DNA from: CAYRUP01 sp964427485
Lineage (GTDB): Bacteria > Pseudomonadota > Gammaproteobacteria > DSM-16500
Length of the DNA stretch: 7,535 nt
Direction of reading: 5' to 3'
NCBI GenBank assembly: GCA_964427485.1
Contig: CAYRUP010000094.1
Span: 1 to 7,535, forward strand
The notes beneath the pieces are model-generated. The model was not told where the DNA came from. It saw only the letters and a program-made list of their open reading frames with translations, and made no database searches. Positions 1-6,447 of the stretch are shown piece after piece (position 1 is the first letter of the stretch; each line of letters begins with the position of its first letter). The position numbers and the translations under genes were made by a program.

Positions 1-307
1 CCCAAGCTTGACTTGCCCTGGGATAGAGAATAATTAACAGCAAGGCAAACAACCACCAAATTGTTGCAGCGATAATAACGTTTGGAATGTTTAATTCCAT
101 GGCGGAAATCAAAGCGAACAACATGATCAATGGATAAATCAGTGTAAAGCCAAAGCGCTTGATCCCCATGAAATAAGACCACTCCCAAGCACCCCAAAGT
201 ACCACTGCGCCAGTGACTACACAAAACCAACCTGCGCTCAATTTAAATAACAGCAAGAGGAAAAGTGGTATCAAAATAATGGAGGTAAGAATACGCTGTT
301 TAAGCAT
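1..307 (-). CDS. cdsA: Phosphatidate cytidylyltransferase (CDP-diglyceride synthase), N-terminal part
   Basis: CdsA is an inner-membrane enzyme that makes CDP-diacylglycerol from phosphatidic acid and CTP, the branch point of phospholipid synthesis. Only the first 102 codons are in the window; the gene runs off the left edge, so the C-terminal catalytic signature is not visible. I translated the start by hand: it begins MLKQRILTSIILIPL, a typical CdsA N-terminus, and continues with several hydrophobic segments (roughly residues 5-21, 27-44, 54-70 and 75-95) broken by short polar loops such as GIKRFG. The start ATG overlaps the uppS stop by 8 bases (ATGCTTAA), so translation is probably coupled. 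Another in-frame ATG lies 6 bases upstream (313), but the lower one fits the family N-terminus and sits about 9 bases from a weak GAG-type ribosome-binding site. Position after uppS is the usual gammaproteobacterial order. Confidence 0.9.
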   Translation of the reverse strand, partial: MLKQRILTSIILIPLFLLLLFKLSAGWFCVVTGAVVLWGAWEWSYFMGIKRFGFTLIYPLIMLFALISAMELNIPNVIIAATIWWLFALLLIILYPRASQAW

Positions 308-1037
308 GATCATCTGCTCTAATTTGTTCGCTTGTGTAACCGAAACGTCGCTCGCGATTTGCATAAAATGACAAAGCCTTATCTAATTCTGCTGCTGTAA
401 AATCAGGCCAATGCACTTTTGCAAAATAAAGTTCTGTATAAGCAAGCTGCCATAATAAAAAATTACTAATGCGTTGCTCGCCACTGGTTCGGATGAAAAG
501 GTCAGGGGCTGGTAAATCAGCTAAAGTAATTTGAGTTGCAATTAATTTAGGCGAGATTTGAGCGCTTGTTAATCGACCCTGTTCAATTTCAATTGCCAAT
601 TTTCGCATCGCTTCACTGATATCCCATTGACCGCCATAATTTGCAGCGATGACCAGCTTAAGTCCTGTGTTTTTTAGCGTAAGCTCTTCTGCCTCGAGCA
701 TCGCTTTACAGAGTTTGTCATCGAAACGTGATCGATCACCGATAATACGCAGCTGAATATTTTGTTCATGTAATTTTTTCACTTCACGTTTCAGCGCGAA
801 AATAAAAAGTTCCATAAGGTAATTGACTTCTTGCAGTGGACGACGCCAATTTTCACTGCTAAAAGCAAACATCGTAAGGACTTCAATTTTTCTTTCAACA
901 CACGCTTTAACAATTTGACGAAGTGATTCAACACCGGCTTTATGTCCAGCAAAGCGCGGCAGCGACCGCTGTTTAGCCCAGCGGCCATTACCATCCATGA
1001 TAATCGCAATATGTCGTGGTCCTGTTGTTACACTCAT
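300..1037 (-). CDS. uppS: Undecaprenyl diphosphate synthase (cis-prenyltransferase)
   Basis: UppS condenses farnesyl diphosphate with eight isopentenyl diphosphates to give the C55 lipid carrier for peptidoglycan and other surface polymers. The 245-residue protein is of normal length for the family. Visible motifs are HIAIIMDGNGRWAK at 9-22 with the catalytic Asp15 (E. coli Asp26), His32 in AGHKAG (E. coli His43), FAFSSENW at 58-65, and the C-terminal block IRTSGEQRISNFLLWQ at 182-197 with Arg183, Arg189 and Ser191, followed by Glu202 in TELYF. These keep a constant offset of 11 from the E. coli numbering. IRTSGE in place of IRTGGE is a common variant. The ATG shares one base with the frr stop (TAATG) and there is only a weak ribosome-binding site, so re-initiation from frr is likely. 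It is soluble and works at the membrane surface, which fits its place before cdsA. Confidence 0.97.
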   Translation of the reverse strand: MSVTTGPRHIAIIMDGNGRWAKQRSLPRFAGHKAGVESLRQIVKACVERKIEVLTMFAFSSENWRRPLQEVNYLMELFIFALKREVKKLHEQNIQLRIIGDRSRFDDKLCKAMLEAEELTLKNTGLKLVIAANYGGQWDISEAMRKLAIEIEQGRLTSAQISPKLIATQITLADLPAPDLFIRTSGEQRISNFLLWQLAYTELYFAKVHWPDFTAAELDKALSFYANRERRFGYTSEQIRADDHA

Positions 1038-1594
1038 TAAATCGCCATCAAATCGGTTTCTTTTGCGGCAAGCAAATGATCTACTTCCGCAATGAATTTA
1101 TCAGTTAATTTTTGCACGGCGTCGGTTGAACGTCGTTCCTCATCTTCCGCGATTTCTTTATTCTTTAACGCATCTTTCAGCATCGTGTTGGCATCCCGAC
1201 GCGCATTACGAATACTGACACGCGCAGTTTCTGCCTCATTACGCACGATTTTTGTTAAATCGCGGCGCCGCTCTTCCGTCAGTGCTGGCAATGGCACACG
1301 AATCACTTCGCCCGATGTTGCAGGATTCAAACCCAGATCCGATGTCATGATGGCTTTTTCAATCACGGGAATCATGCGTTTTTCCCATGGTGTAATCATT
1401 AATGTGCGAGCGTCGCCGACACTGATATTTGCAACCTGACTTAAAGGGGTTTCATTTCCATAATAATCAACACGAATATGTTCTAACAAACTGGGATGGG
1501 CACGCCCTGTGCGTAATTTTGAGATTTCCTGTTTGAATGCTTCAATGCTTTTTTGCATACGTACTTCTGTATCTTTTAATATCCTCTGCAGCAT
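1037..1594 (-). CDS. frr: Ribosome recycling factor
   Basis: RRF works with EF-G to split post-termination ribosomes from mRNA. The 185-residue length equals that of E. coli RRF and the protein aligns along its whole length: KDTEVRMQKSIEAFK at 7-21, KLRTGRAHPSLLEHI at 26-40, VDYYGNETPL at 42-51, the hinge and domain II region at about 55-100 (ISVGDARTLMITPWEK), and the long C-terminal helix with VSIRNARRDAN at 126-136, including Arg132, the functionally important arginine in E. coli. The ATG lies 3 bases after the pyrH stop. A GTGGAGA ribosome-binding site lies inside the end of pyrH about 8 bases upstream. It overlaps uppS by one base. The pyrH-frr pairing is conserved across many bacteria. 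Confidence 0.97.
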   Translation of the reverse strand: MLQRILKDTEVRMQKSIEAFKQEISKLRTGRAHPSLLEHIRVDYYGNETPLSQVANISVGDARTLMITPWEKRMIPVIEKAIMTSDLGLNPATSGEVIRVPLPALTEERRRDLTKIVRNEAETARVSIRNARRDANTMLKDALKNKEIAEDEERRSTDAVQKLTDKFIAEVDHLLAAKETDLMAI

Positions 1595-1597
1595 AGT

Positions 1598-2347
1598 TTA
1601 GTCTCCACTTTTCACTAATGTGCCTACCTCATCACCTAGGACAATCCGTTGCAATGCATCTGTTTTATTCATATTAAACACGCGTAAAGGTAATGCATTA
1701 TCACGACATAATAAAATTGCGTTTAAATCCATTACACCTAAACGTTGTTCTAACACTTCATCATAAGTTAAAGATTCATAACGTTTGGCTTTCGGATTCT
1801 TAACGGGGTCTGCAGCAAACACACCATCTACTTTCGTTGCTTTAAGAACAATGTCCGCACCAATTTCAATGCCACGCAATGCGGCCGCAGAATCTGTTGT
1901 AACGAGCGGATTTCCAGTGCCACCCACAAAAATAATAACTTTGCCTTTATCTAAGGTTTTCTTGGCTTTATTACGATCGTAACATTCAACTAACCCGGAT
2001 ACGGATAGGGCTGACATGATTTTAACGGGGATGGATTTTTTTTCTAAGGCATCACGCAAGGCAAGACCATTAATAATGGTTGCAATCATACCCATTTGAT
2101 CGGCTGTAATTCGGTCGAATCCAGTGGTATATAATTCTGCGCCGCGAATGATATTGCCACCACCAATGACTAATGCAACTTGAACACCTAGCTTGACTAC
2201 ATTGGCAATTTCACCACTAACACGCGCCAATTTTCCTGGATCTATCCCAAAGAGATGATCACCTTGCAATGCTTCACCGCTCAATTTGAGCAAAATACGT
2301 TGATAAACGGGTTTGACTTGATTTGATTGCGAAGATGCATGACTCAT
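1598..2347 (-). CDS. pyrH: Uridylate kinase (UMP kinase, hexameric type)
   Basis: PyrH phosphorylates UMP to UDP, the committed step to UTP and CTP. It is a cytosolic hexamer of the amino-acid kinase fold, usually activated by GTP and inhibited by UTP. The protein has 249 residues (E. coli 241), the extra being a polar N-terminal tail. Motifs: YQRILLKLSGEALQG at 15-29 (phosphate-binding Lys21 and SGE), VIGGGNIIRGA at 60-70, the DQMGMIATIINGLALRDAL block at 83-101 (UMP site), GTGNPLVTTDSAAALRG at 143-159, and KATKVDGVFAADP at 169-181. The C-terminal NMNKTDALQRIVLGDEVGTLV matches the family. A TAGGAAA ribosome-binding site is about 7 bases before the ATG. The 85-base gap to tsf contains two inverted repeats, listed separately. 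Confidence 0.97.
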   Translation of the reverse strand: MSHASSQSNQVKPVYQRILLKLSGEALQGDHLFGIDPGKLARVSGEIANVVKLGVQVALVIGGGNIIRGAELYTTGFDRITADQMGMIATIINGLALRDALEKKSIPVKIMSALSVSGLVECYDRNKAKKTLDKGKVIIFVGGTGNPLVTTDSAAALRGIEIGADIVLKATKVDGVFAADPVKNPKAKRYESLTYDEVLEQRLGVMDLNAILLCRDNALPLRVFNMNKTDALQRIVLGDEVGTLVKSGD

Positions 2348-2377
2348 TTTAATTTCCTACACTTCCGTGATTGATTG

Positions 2378-2398
2378 AAAATTCACAAGATGAATTTT
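2378..2398 (-). repeat. Second inverted repeat before pyrH, overlapping the GC-core hairpin
   Basis: Arms AAAATTCA (2378-2385) and TGAATTTT (2391-2398) are perfect 8-base complements around a 5-base loop. Bases 2395-2398 are also used by the A-U extension of the preceding hairpin, so the two structures compete for them. The stem is AU-rich and weak. Confidence 0.45.
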
Positions 2399-2432
2399 TT
2401 ACGCCTCCAGCAAAAAGTAGAGGCGTGAAAAA
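2396..2432 (-). repeat. GC-core hairpin between tsf and pyrH
   Basis: Arms ACGCCTC (2401-2407) and GAGGCGT (2420-2426) form a 7-bp GC-rich stem with a 12-base loop. In the transcript it is extended, after one C-A mismatch, by five U-A pairs (2428-2432 with 2395-2399). It begins directly after the tsf stop. The tract after the stem in the transcribed direction is A-rich, not U-rich, so it is not a canonical terminator; attenuation or 3' end protection of rpsB-tsf mRNA is possible. Confidence 0.6.
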
Positions 2433-3317
2433 TTAATTGCCTTGAACTTGTGCCATCACTGCTTCAACAAAATCTTCTTTTTCTTTTTCGATGCCTTCAC
2501 CCACTTCAAATCGCACAAAGCTAAGCACTTTAGCACGATGTTTATTGAGTAAGTTCGAAACCATCACTTCTGGATCTTTCACAAAAGGTTGGCCCATCAA
2601 ACTGACTTCATCCAAGAATTTCTTCAACTTACCACCCACCATTTTTTCAATGATATCTTGTGGTTTGCCGCTGCTGGCAGCTTGTGCCATATAAATTTCT
2701 TTTTCTTTAGCAACCACTTCTGCTGGAACATCCGCAGGTGATACGACAAGCGGCTTGCATGCAGCAATGTGCATAGCAATATCACGGGCTAATTCTTGTG
2801 TTCCGCCGTCCAATTCAACCATAACACCAATGCGTCCACTATGTATGTAGGTGCCAATGATAGATGCATTTGGATTGGAAAGAGCCATGCGTCTTACATT
2901 GATATTTTCGCCTACTTTGGCAACCAACGCTTGACGTGCTTCCTCTACAGAAATACTCGAACCCGCTAAGGTGAGCGCTGCCAATGCTTTAACATCGTTG
3001 CATTTTGCAGCCAACGCTGTCTTACTGACCACATCAGCAAATGCCAGGAAGTTTTCATCGCGTCCGACAAAGTCAGTTTCGCTATTGACTTCCAGCATAA
3101 TTGCGAGCTTGCCATCATCCGTTGTTTTCACAACAATAATGCCTTCAGCAGCAACTCGATTGGCTTTTTTATCTGCTTTTGCTTGTCCGCTTTTACGTAA
3201 TACTTCAATTGCACCTTGCATGTCGCCGCTTGTTTCATCTAAGGCTTTTTTGCATTCCATCATGCCTGCGCCAGTGCGCTCGCGCAACTCTTTAACTTGT
3301 GCTGCAGTGACTGCCAT
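2433..3317 (-). CDS. tsf: Translation elongation factor Ts
   Basis: EF-Ts is the guanine nucleotide exchange factor that releases GDP from EF-Tu. With the start used here the protein has 294 residues, near the usual length. The N-terminal UBA-like domain is VKELRERTGAGMMECKKAL at 8-26; the core begins with AAEGIIVV at 57-64; TDFVGRDENF at 81-90 carries the Asp82-Phe83 pair that enters EF-Tu near the Mg site; GENINVRR at 136-143 and the second core half (GTYIHSGRIGVMVEL, AMHIAACKP) follow; the C-terminal module ends EVGEGIEKEKEDFVEAVMAQV. A longer open frame reaches back to 3374, but its extra 19 residues come from a palindrome and are not EF-Ts-like. The ATG at 3317 has a GGGAG ribosome-binding site 10 bases upstream and begins the recognised sequence. 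Confidence 0.96.
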   Translation of the reverse strand: MAVTAAQVKELRERTGAGMMECKKALDETSGDMQGAIEVLRKSGQAKADKKANRVAAEGIIVVKTTDDGKLAIMLEVNSETDFVGRDENFLAFADVVSKTALAAKCNDVKALAALTLAGSSISVEEARQALVAKVGENINVRRMALSNPNASIIGTYIHSGRIGVMVELDGGTQELARDIAMHIAACKPLVVSPADVPAEVVAKEKEIYMAQAASSGKPQDIIEKMVGGKLKKFLDEVSLMGQPFVKDPEVMVSNLLNKHRAKVLSFVRFEVGEGIEKEKEDFVEAVMAQVQGN

Positions 3318-3347
3318 AACTAAATCACTCCCAAATTTATTTGATTG

Positions 3348-3375
3348 ATTGCAAGGACAGATCTGTCCTTGCAAT
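3348..3375. repeat. Perfect 28-bp palindrome between rpsB and tsf
   Basis: Arms ATTGCAAGGACA and TGTCCTTGCAAT flank the self-complementary centre GATC, so every base pairs. In the operon mRNA it folds as a 12-bp stem with a GAUC tetraloop, 21 bases after the rpsB stop and about 30 before the tsf start. No U-tract follows on either strand, so it is not a standard intrinsic terminator. It may be an RNase III or processing site, a transcript stabiliser, a partial attenuator or a protein-binding site. Confidence 0.85.
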
Positions 3376-3396
3376 AACTAAAGAACCGGCAAATGA

Positions 3397-4176
3397 TTAA
3401 CCTTCATTTGCCTCATCATCTTGTCCTGACACAGGAATATTGACTTCTTGAACTTCAACGAACTCATCTTCAGCTTGAGCAATGTCTGGATTGCTAGCAC
3501 GCCCATCTAGAACACAGTCAGCGACGGTTTTGGCATATAAAGAAATAGAACGAATAGAATCATCATTCCCTGGAATGATGTAGCTCACACCTTCTGGACT
3601 ATTATTAGTGTCAACGATACCAATGACGGGAATGCCTAAACGATTGGCTTCCGCAATGGCAATGTTTTCATGACCGACGTCAATGACAAATAAAGCATCT
3701 GGCAGACCGCCCATGTTTTTGATACCGCCTAAGCTCCGTTCGAGCTTGTCTTTATCACGGGTTAAATTCAAGATTTCTTTCTTGGTCAAACGTCCAAAAC
3801 TGCTTTTTTCAAACATCGCTTCTAATTCTTTTAAACGACGAATGGACTGACGAATGGTTTTATAGTTGGTTAACATACCGCCCAACCAACGATGATTAAC
3901 ATAGGGCATGAAACAACGTCGTGCTTCTTCCTTCACAATTTCTTGTGCAGCGGATTTGGTACCGACAAATAAAATTTTACCTTTTCTAGATGCAATGCCG
4001 CCCATAAAATTCAGAGCATCATTCAACATAGGGACGGTTTTTTCTAAATTGATAATATGGATTTTATTACGAGCCCCGAAGATGTATTGACCCATCTTTG
4101 GGTTCCAGTGGCAGGTTTGATGACCAAAATGCACACCGGCTTTTAACATATCACGCATATTGACTGATAATGACAT
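3397..4176 (-). CDS. rpsB: Small ribosomal subunit protein S2 (uS2)
   Basis: S2 is a late-assembling 30S protein that also represses its own mRNA in gammaproteobacteria. The start chosen gives 259 residues. It contains MRDMLKAGVHFGHQT at 7-21, WNPKMGQYIFGARNKIHIINLEKT at 24-47, FVGTKSAAQEIV at 70-81, CFMPYVNHRWLGGMLTNYKTI at 88-108, the central coiled-coil domain (about 109-155), PDALFVIDVGHENIAIAEA and GIPVIGIVDTNNSPEGVSYIIPGNDDSIRSI. The tail is acidic (QAEDEFVEVQEV to DDEANEG). Two in-frame ATGs are 6 bases apart (4182 and 4176). The AGGA at 4185-4188 is only 2 bases from the upper one but 8 from the lower, so 4176 is preferred. It is first in the operon, after a long regulatory leader. 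Confidence 0.96.
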   Translation of the reverse strand: MSLSVNMRDMLKAGVHFGHQTCHWNPKMGQYIFGARNKIHIINLEKTVPMLNDALNFMGGIASRKGKILFVGTKSAAQEIVKEEARRCFMPYVNHRWLGGMLTNYKTIRQSIRRLKELEAMFEKSSFGRLTKKEILNLTRDKDKLERSLGGIKNMGGLPDALFVIDVGHENIAIAEANRLGIPVIGIVDTNNSPEGVSYIIPGNDDSIRSISLYAKTVADCVLDGRASNPDIAQAEDEFVEVQEVNIPVSGQDDEANEG

Positions 4177-4310
4177 AATCATTTTCCTATAGTTGGGTTA
4201 GGCCTCCACGTATCCTCATCTGCCAACCCGGTTTTTTGGCCCAGGCACCCAGCAAATGATTGTAGTACGTGTGTGGTTTATAATTTCTGATATTTTGATT
4301 GCTAATCAGA
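4177..4310 (-). promoter_or_regulatory. rpsB 5' leader, S2 autoregulatory element (t44/tff-like)
   Basis: The untranslated region of about 134 bases before rpsB contains GGATACGTGGAGGC (minus strand, 4215 to 4202), which matches my recollection of the E. coli rpsB leader between map and rpsB, known as t44/tff and shown to mediate S2 autorepression. A helix can form between GGGTTGG (4229 to 4223) and CCTAACCC (4202 to 4195) with one bulged T, enclosing that conserved block and ending just before the ribosome-binding site (4185-4188). A further GC-rich arm (TGCCTGGGCC, 4247 to 4238) can compete through TGCC/GGCA pairing. By analogy, excess S2 binds the leader and blocks rpsB-tsf translation. 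Exact boundaries and fold are inferred. Confidence 0.75.
4277..4305 (-). promoter_or_regulatory. Possible second rpsB promoter
   Basis: On the minus strand, TTAGCA (4305 to 4300) and TATAAA (4282 to 4277) are also 17 bases apart. It would give a leader of about 100 bases that still includes the conserved regulatory block. E. coli rpsB is likewise reported to have two promoters. The -35 is poor, so this is tentative. Confidence 0.3.
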
Positions 4311-4324
4311 GCCCGCCTTTATAC
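4295..4324 (+). promoter_or_regulatory. Possible map promoter
   Basis: On the plus strand, TTGATT (4295-4300) and TTATAC (4319-4324) are 18 bases apart, which would start a short AU-rich leader of about 30 bases before map. The -10 uses the same base pairs as the rpsB -10 on the other strand, so the two promoters could not be occupied together. It is a moderate match only. Confidence 0.3.
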
Positions 4325-4346
4325 CATAGTTGTTCATTTACAACAA
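4318..4346 (-). promoter_or_regulatory. Main sigma-70 promoter of the rpsB operon
   Basis: On the minus strand, TTGTTG (4346 to 4341) and TATAAA (4323 to 4318) are separated by exactly 17 bases, with TGG before the -10 giving an extended -10 (TGgTATAAA). The bases between the -10 and the likely start (about 4310) are GGCGGGC, a GC-rich discriminator characteristic of promoters repressed by ppGpp/DksA, as expected for ribosomal protein genes. Start site and regulation are inferred. Confidence 0.65.
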
Positions 4347-4360
4347 TAATTTAATCGCCC

Positions 4361-5128
4361 ATGAATATTACGATAAAAACACCTGATGAAATTAAAAAAA
4401 TGCGGATAGCTGGACGCCTGGCTGCCGAAGTGCTTGAAATGATTGGACCTTATGTTCGTCCTGGCATTACGACCGACGAATTAAACCAAATTTGTCATGA
4501 TTATATCGTCAATGTGCAAAAAGCCATTCCAGCCCCTCTTAATTATCACGGTTTTCCTAAATCGATCTGCACTTCTGTCAATCATCAAGTTTGTCACGGC
4601 ATTCCAGGACCGCGTAAATTGAAAGATGGCGATATTATTAATATTGATGTCACCGTCCTCAAAGATGAATATCACGGAGATACCAGCAAAATGTTCGTGA
4701 TAGGCAAACCCTCCATTCTGGCGGATCGTTTGATTAAAAATACGCTAGAATGTCTTTATTTAGGGATTCAACAAGTGAAACCCGGTGCGCGTCTTGGCGA
4801 CATTGGTGCCGTGATTCAGGAACATGCTGAAAAAAATCGTTTTTCCGTTGTGCGCGAATACTGTGGGCATGGTATCGGTAAAATTTTCCATGAGCCGCCC
4901 AATGTCGTGCATTATGGCAAACCCGGTACAGGCGAAGAAATACGTGCGGGTATGATTTTTACGATTGAACCCATGATCAATGCAGGAAAACGTTTTGTTA
5001 AACTGTTACCCGATCATTGGACCGTCGTAACGAAAGATCATAGTCTTTCTGCCCAATGGGAACACACAATTCTTGTGACAGAATCAGGATATGAAGTATT
5101 AACCCAACGTTCTGACGAAACAATTTAA
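4361..5128 (+). CDS. map: Methionine aminopeptidase, type I
   Basis: Map removes the initiator methionine from nascent proteins when the second residue is small. It is a cytosolic di-metal enzyme of the pita-bread fold. The 255-residue length is typical of the short type I form. All five metal ligands are present at a constant offset of one from E. coli: Asp96 (NIDVTV), Asp107 (YHGDTS), His170 (YCGHGIG), Glu203 (FTIEPM) and Glu234 (AQWEHT); the substrate-contacting His79 (NHQVCHGIP) is also present. The N-terminus IKTPDEIKKMRIAGRLAAEVLEMI matches Legionella-type Map, which supports the ATG, yet the 20 bases before it (ending ATCGCCC) hold no recognisable ribosome-binding site. It is divergent from rpsB, as in E. 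coli, and followed after 17 bases by a phospholipase-like gene. Confidence 0.97.
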   Translation: MNITIKTPDEIKKMRIAGRLAAEVLEMIGPYVRPGITTDELNQICHDYIVNVQKAIPAPLNYHGFPKSICTSVNHQVCHGIPGPRKLKDGDIINIDVTVLKDEYHGDTSKMFVIGKPSILADRLIKNTLECLYLGIQQVKPGARLGDIGAVIQEHAEKNRFSVVREYCGHGIGKIFHEPPNVVHYGKPGTGEEIRAGMIFTIEPMINAGKRFVKLLPDHWTVVTKDHSLSAQWEHTILVTESGYEVLTQRSDETI

Positions 5129-5133
5129 AATCC

Positions 5134-5140
5134 AGGAGGA
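5134..5140 (+). promoter_or_regulatory. Strong ribosome-binding site of the phospholipase-like gene
   Basis: AGGAGGA lies 5 bases before the ATG in the 17-base gap after map. It fixes this start over the in-frame-looking ATG a few bases downstream, and contrasts with the absence of any such site before map. Confidence 0.8.
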
Positions 5141-5145
5141 TAGCT

Positions 5146-6447
5146 ATGTCATGGCAGAAAGCGATGCGTTGTTTTTCGTGTAGTGTTTTATTGTTCGCCT
5201 CATCCCTTAGTTTCGCTGCAAATGGTCCGATTTTAAATTACGAAAGTGGCGAACATGTGGCTGCCGGTGATCAGGTTAAGCTCCATTTTACCGCGGATGA
5301 ACCAGGTCAAGCGGGAGAAGCCTTGCCCTTACCGAATGGTTTAAAATTAACGTATGGCGAAATTCTATCCTTGGGCGATTTTTATGAAATTGTCGACCAA
5401 GCTATTTCACGCGGCATATCAAACGATGACAAACGCGCACGTTTTACCGCCGCTTTTAATTCATTTGCGACCAGTTCTGCCGCCGTAACAGAAACGCCTC
5501 AGATTCTCAGTATCATCCAATCAGAAAAAACCGCAGTCGATGAAGGTATGAAGCGCGGCGAAAAACCCGAGGATATTTATGAAAAAATCGGTTCTGATGA
5601 TAATAGACAATGGAATTGCGTAACGGGTGGCGACTGTTCGTCAACCTGGTGGGTGCGTCCTGGTAGATATTTAAAATTGGCCAAAAAAGATTTTGACCAT
5701 TTTGGTGATGCAGCGTGGGAAAGCTACCAAATCGGTCATCAATTAGCAATGGAAACAGCTATTGCCGCACATCAAACCCAGGATGTCGAAAAATTGAGGC
5801 TAGCCTATGCAATGAATAGTTTTGCCAGCCATTTTCTTGCTGATCGATTTGCCTCAGGCCATATGCGCACGCCACGCGCTGAATTGTTTGCCGAGGTCAC
5901 ACCCAGTGTAATCGGATCATTGCTCGTTAACTTTATGCATAAAGAAGAAAACCGTTATGGATTGCATGTGCATAATTTGCGAGACGAACATTGGATAGCC
6001 TATGGTGATCGATATTATTACGATGCAATCAATGATATGAATCGTGACGAGTTAAGTTCTGCATTGCAAAATTCAGCTGATCAAATTTTTGAGGCATATC
6101 AGTCGGGGACTCTGCCGAAAGATGACTCCGTTGGCAATGCTTTGCCGATTGTGGATGAAACGGGTAATACGGGGCAAATTGATATTGCTCCATTATTTTA
6201 TTGGGATAACGCAACGAAGACAGTTTATCGCAGGAGTGATGTGAGTAATGTGAATGACAGACATTGGACAGCACACTGGTGGGGTTGGTCGACATTGATT
6301 TTATTGGCGCGGCAACATGAAGGGTTATCGATTGAATCACAAGCTGAATTGGTTTCTGCTGGATATGCTTTGGAAGCGATGCAGGCGGGTTTGATTACGG
6401 ATAGGCAAGTGTTTTTGTATGCAAAGAGTGTGGTGAGTCGCAAATAA
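5146..6447 (+). CDS. Exported zinc-dependent phospholipase C-like protein (P. fluorescens PLC / Legionella PlcA type)
   Basis: A 433-residue protein with a clear Sec signal peptide: positive N-terminus (Lys5, Arg8), hydrophobic core around 13-22, and likely cleavage after SLSFA (residue 24). The mature part has just two cysteines, Cys158 and Cys164, suggesting one disulphide and a periplasmic or extracellular location. The central region carries DHFGDAAWESYQIGH (184-198), then NSFASHFLADRFASGHMRTPR (224-244), a His/Asp-rich pattern I recognise from phospholipases C of the P. fluorescens PLC and Legionella PlcA/PlcB/PlcC group. Candidate zinc ligands are His185, Asp188, His198, His229, Asp233 and His239; this is inference. 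A C-terminal RHWTAHWWGW segment (372-381) adds more histidines. An AGGAGGA ribosome-binding site lies 5 bases before the ATG. It probably hydrolyses phospholipid headgroups, possibly on host membranes; substrate unknown. It likely shares a transcript with map. Confidence 0.72.
   Translation: MSWQKAMRCFSCSVLLFASSLSFAANGPILNYESGEHVAAGDQVKLHFTADEPGQAGEALPLPNGLKLTYGEILSLGDFYEIVDQAISRGISNDDKRARFTAAFNSFATSSAAVTETPQILSIIQSEKTAVDEGMKRGEKPEDIYEKIGSDDNRQWNCVTGGDCSSTWWVRPGRYLKLAKKDFDHFGDAAWESYQIGHQLAMETAIAAHQTQDVEKLRLAYAMNSFASHFLADRFASGHMRTPRAELFAEVTPSVIGSLLVNFMHKEENRYGLHVHNLRDEHWIAYGDRYYYDAINDMNRDELSSALQNSADQIFEAYQSGTLPKDDSVGNALPIVDETGNTGQIDIAPLFYWDNATKTVYRRSDVSNVNDRHWTAHWWGWSTLILLARQHEGLSIESQAELVSAGYALEAMQAGLITDRQVFLYAKSVVSRK

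Noticed and set aside
1092..1439. Plus-strand open frame of 115 codons opposite frr
   Set aside because: It lies wholly antisense to the well-supported frr gene, matches no family I know and has no ribosome-binding site; a shadow frame.
2971..3348. Plus-strand open frame of 125 codons opposite tsf
   Set aside because: Antisense to tsf, low-complexity Ser/Ala-rich product typical of reverse-frame translation; no supporting signals.
4330..4346. TTGTT/AACAA inverted repeat upstream of map considered as a regulator site
   Set aside because: Five-base AT-rich arms overlapping the rpsB -35; too short to separate from chance.
6029..6340. Minus-strand open frame of 103 codons opposite the phospholipase-like gene
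   Set aside because: Antisense shadow of a gene with a signal peptide, strong ribosome-binding site and recognisable core motif; the product has no domain-like features.
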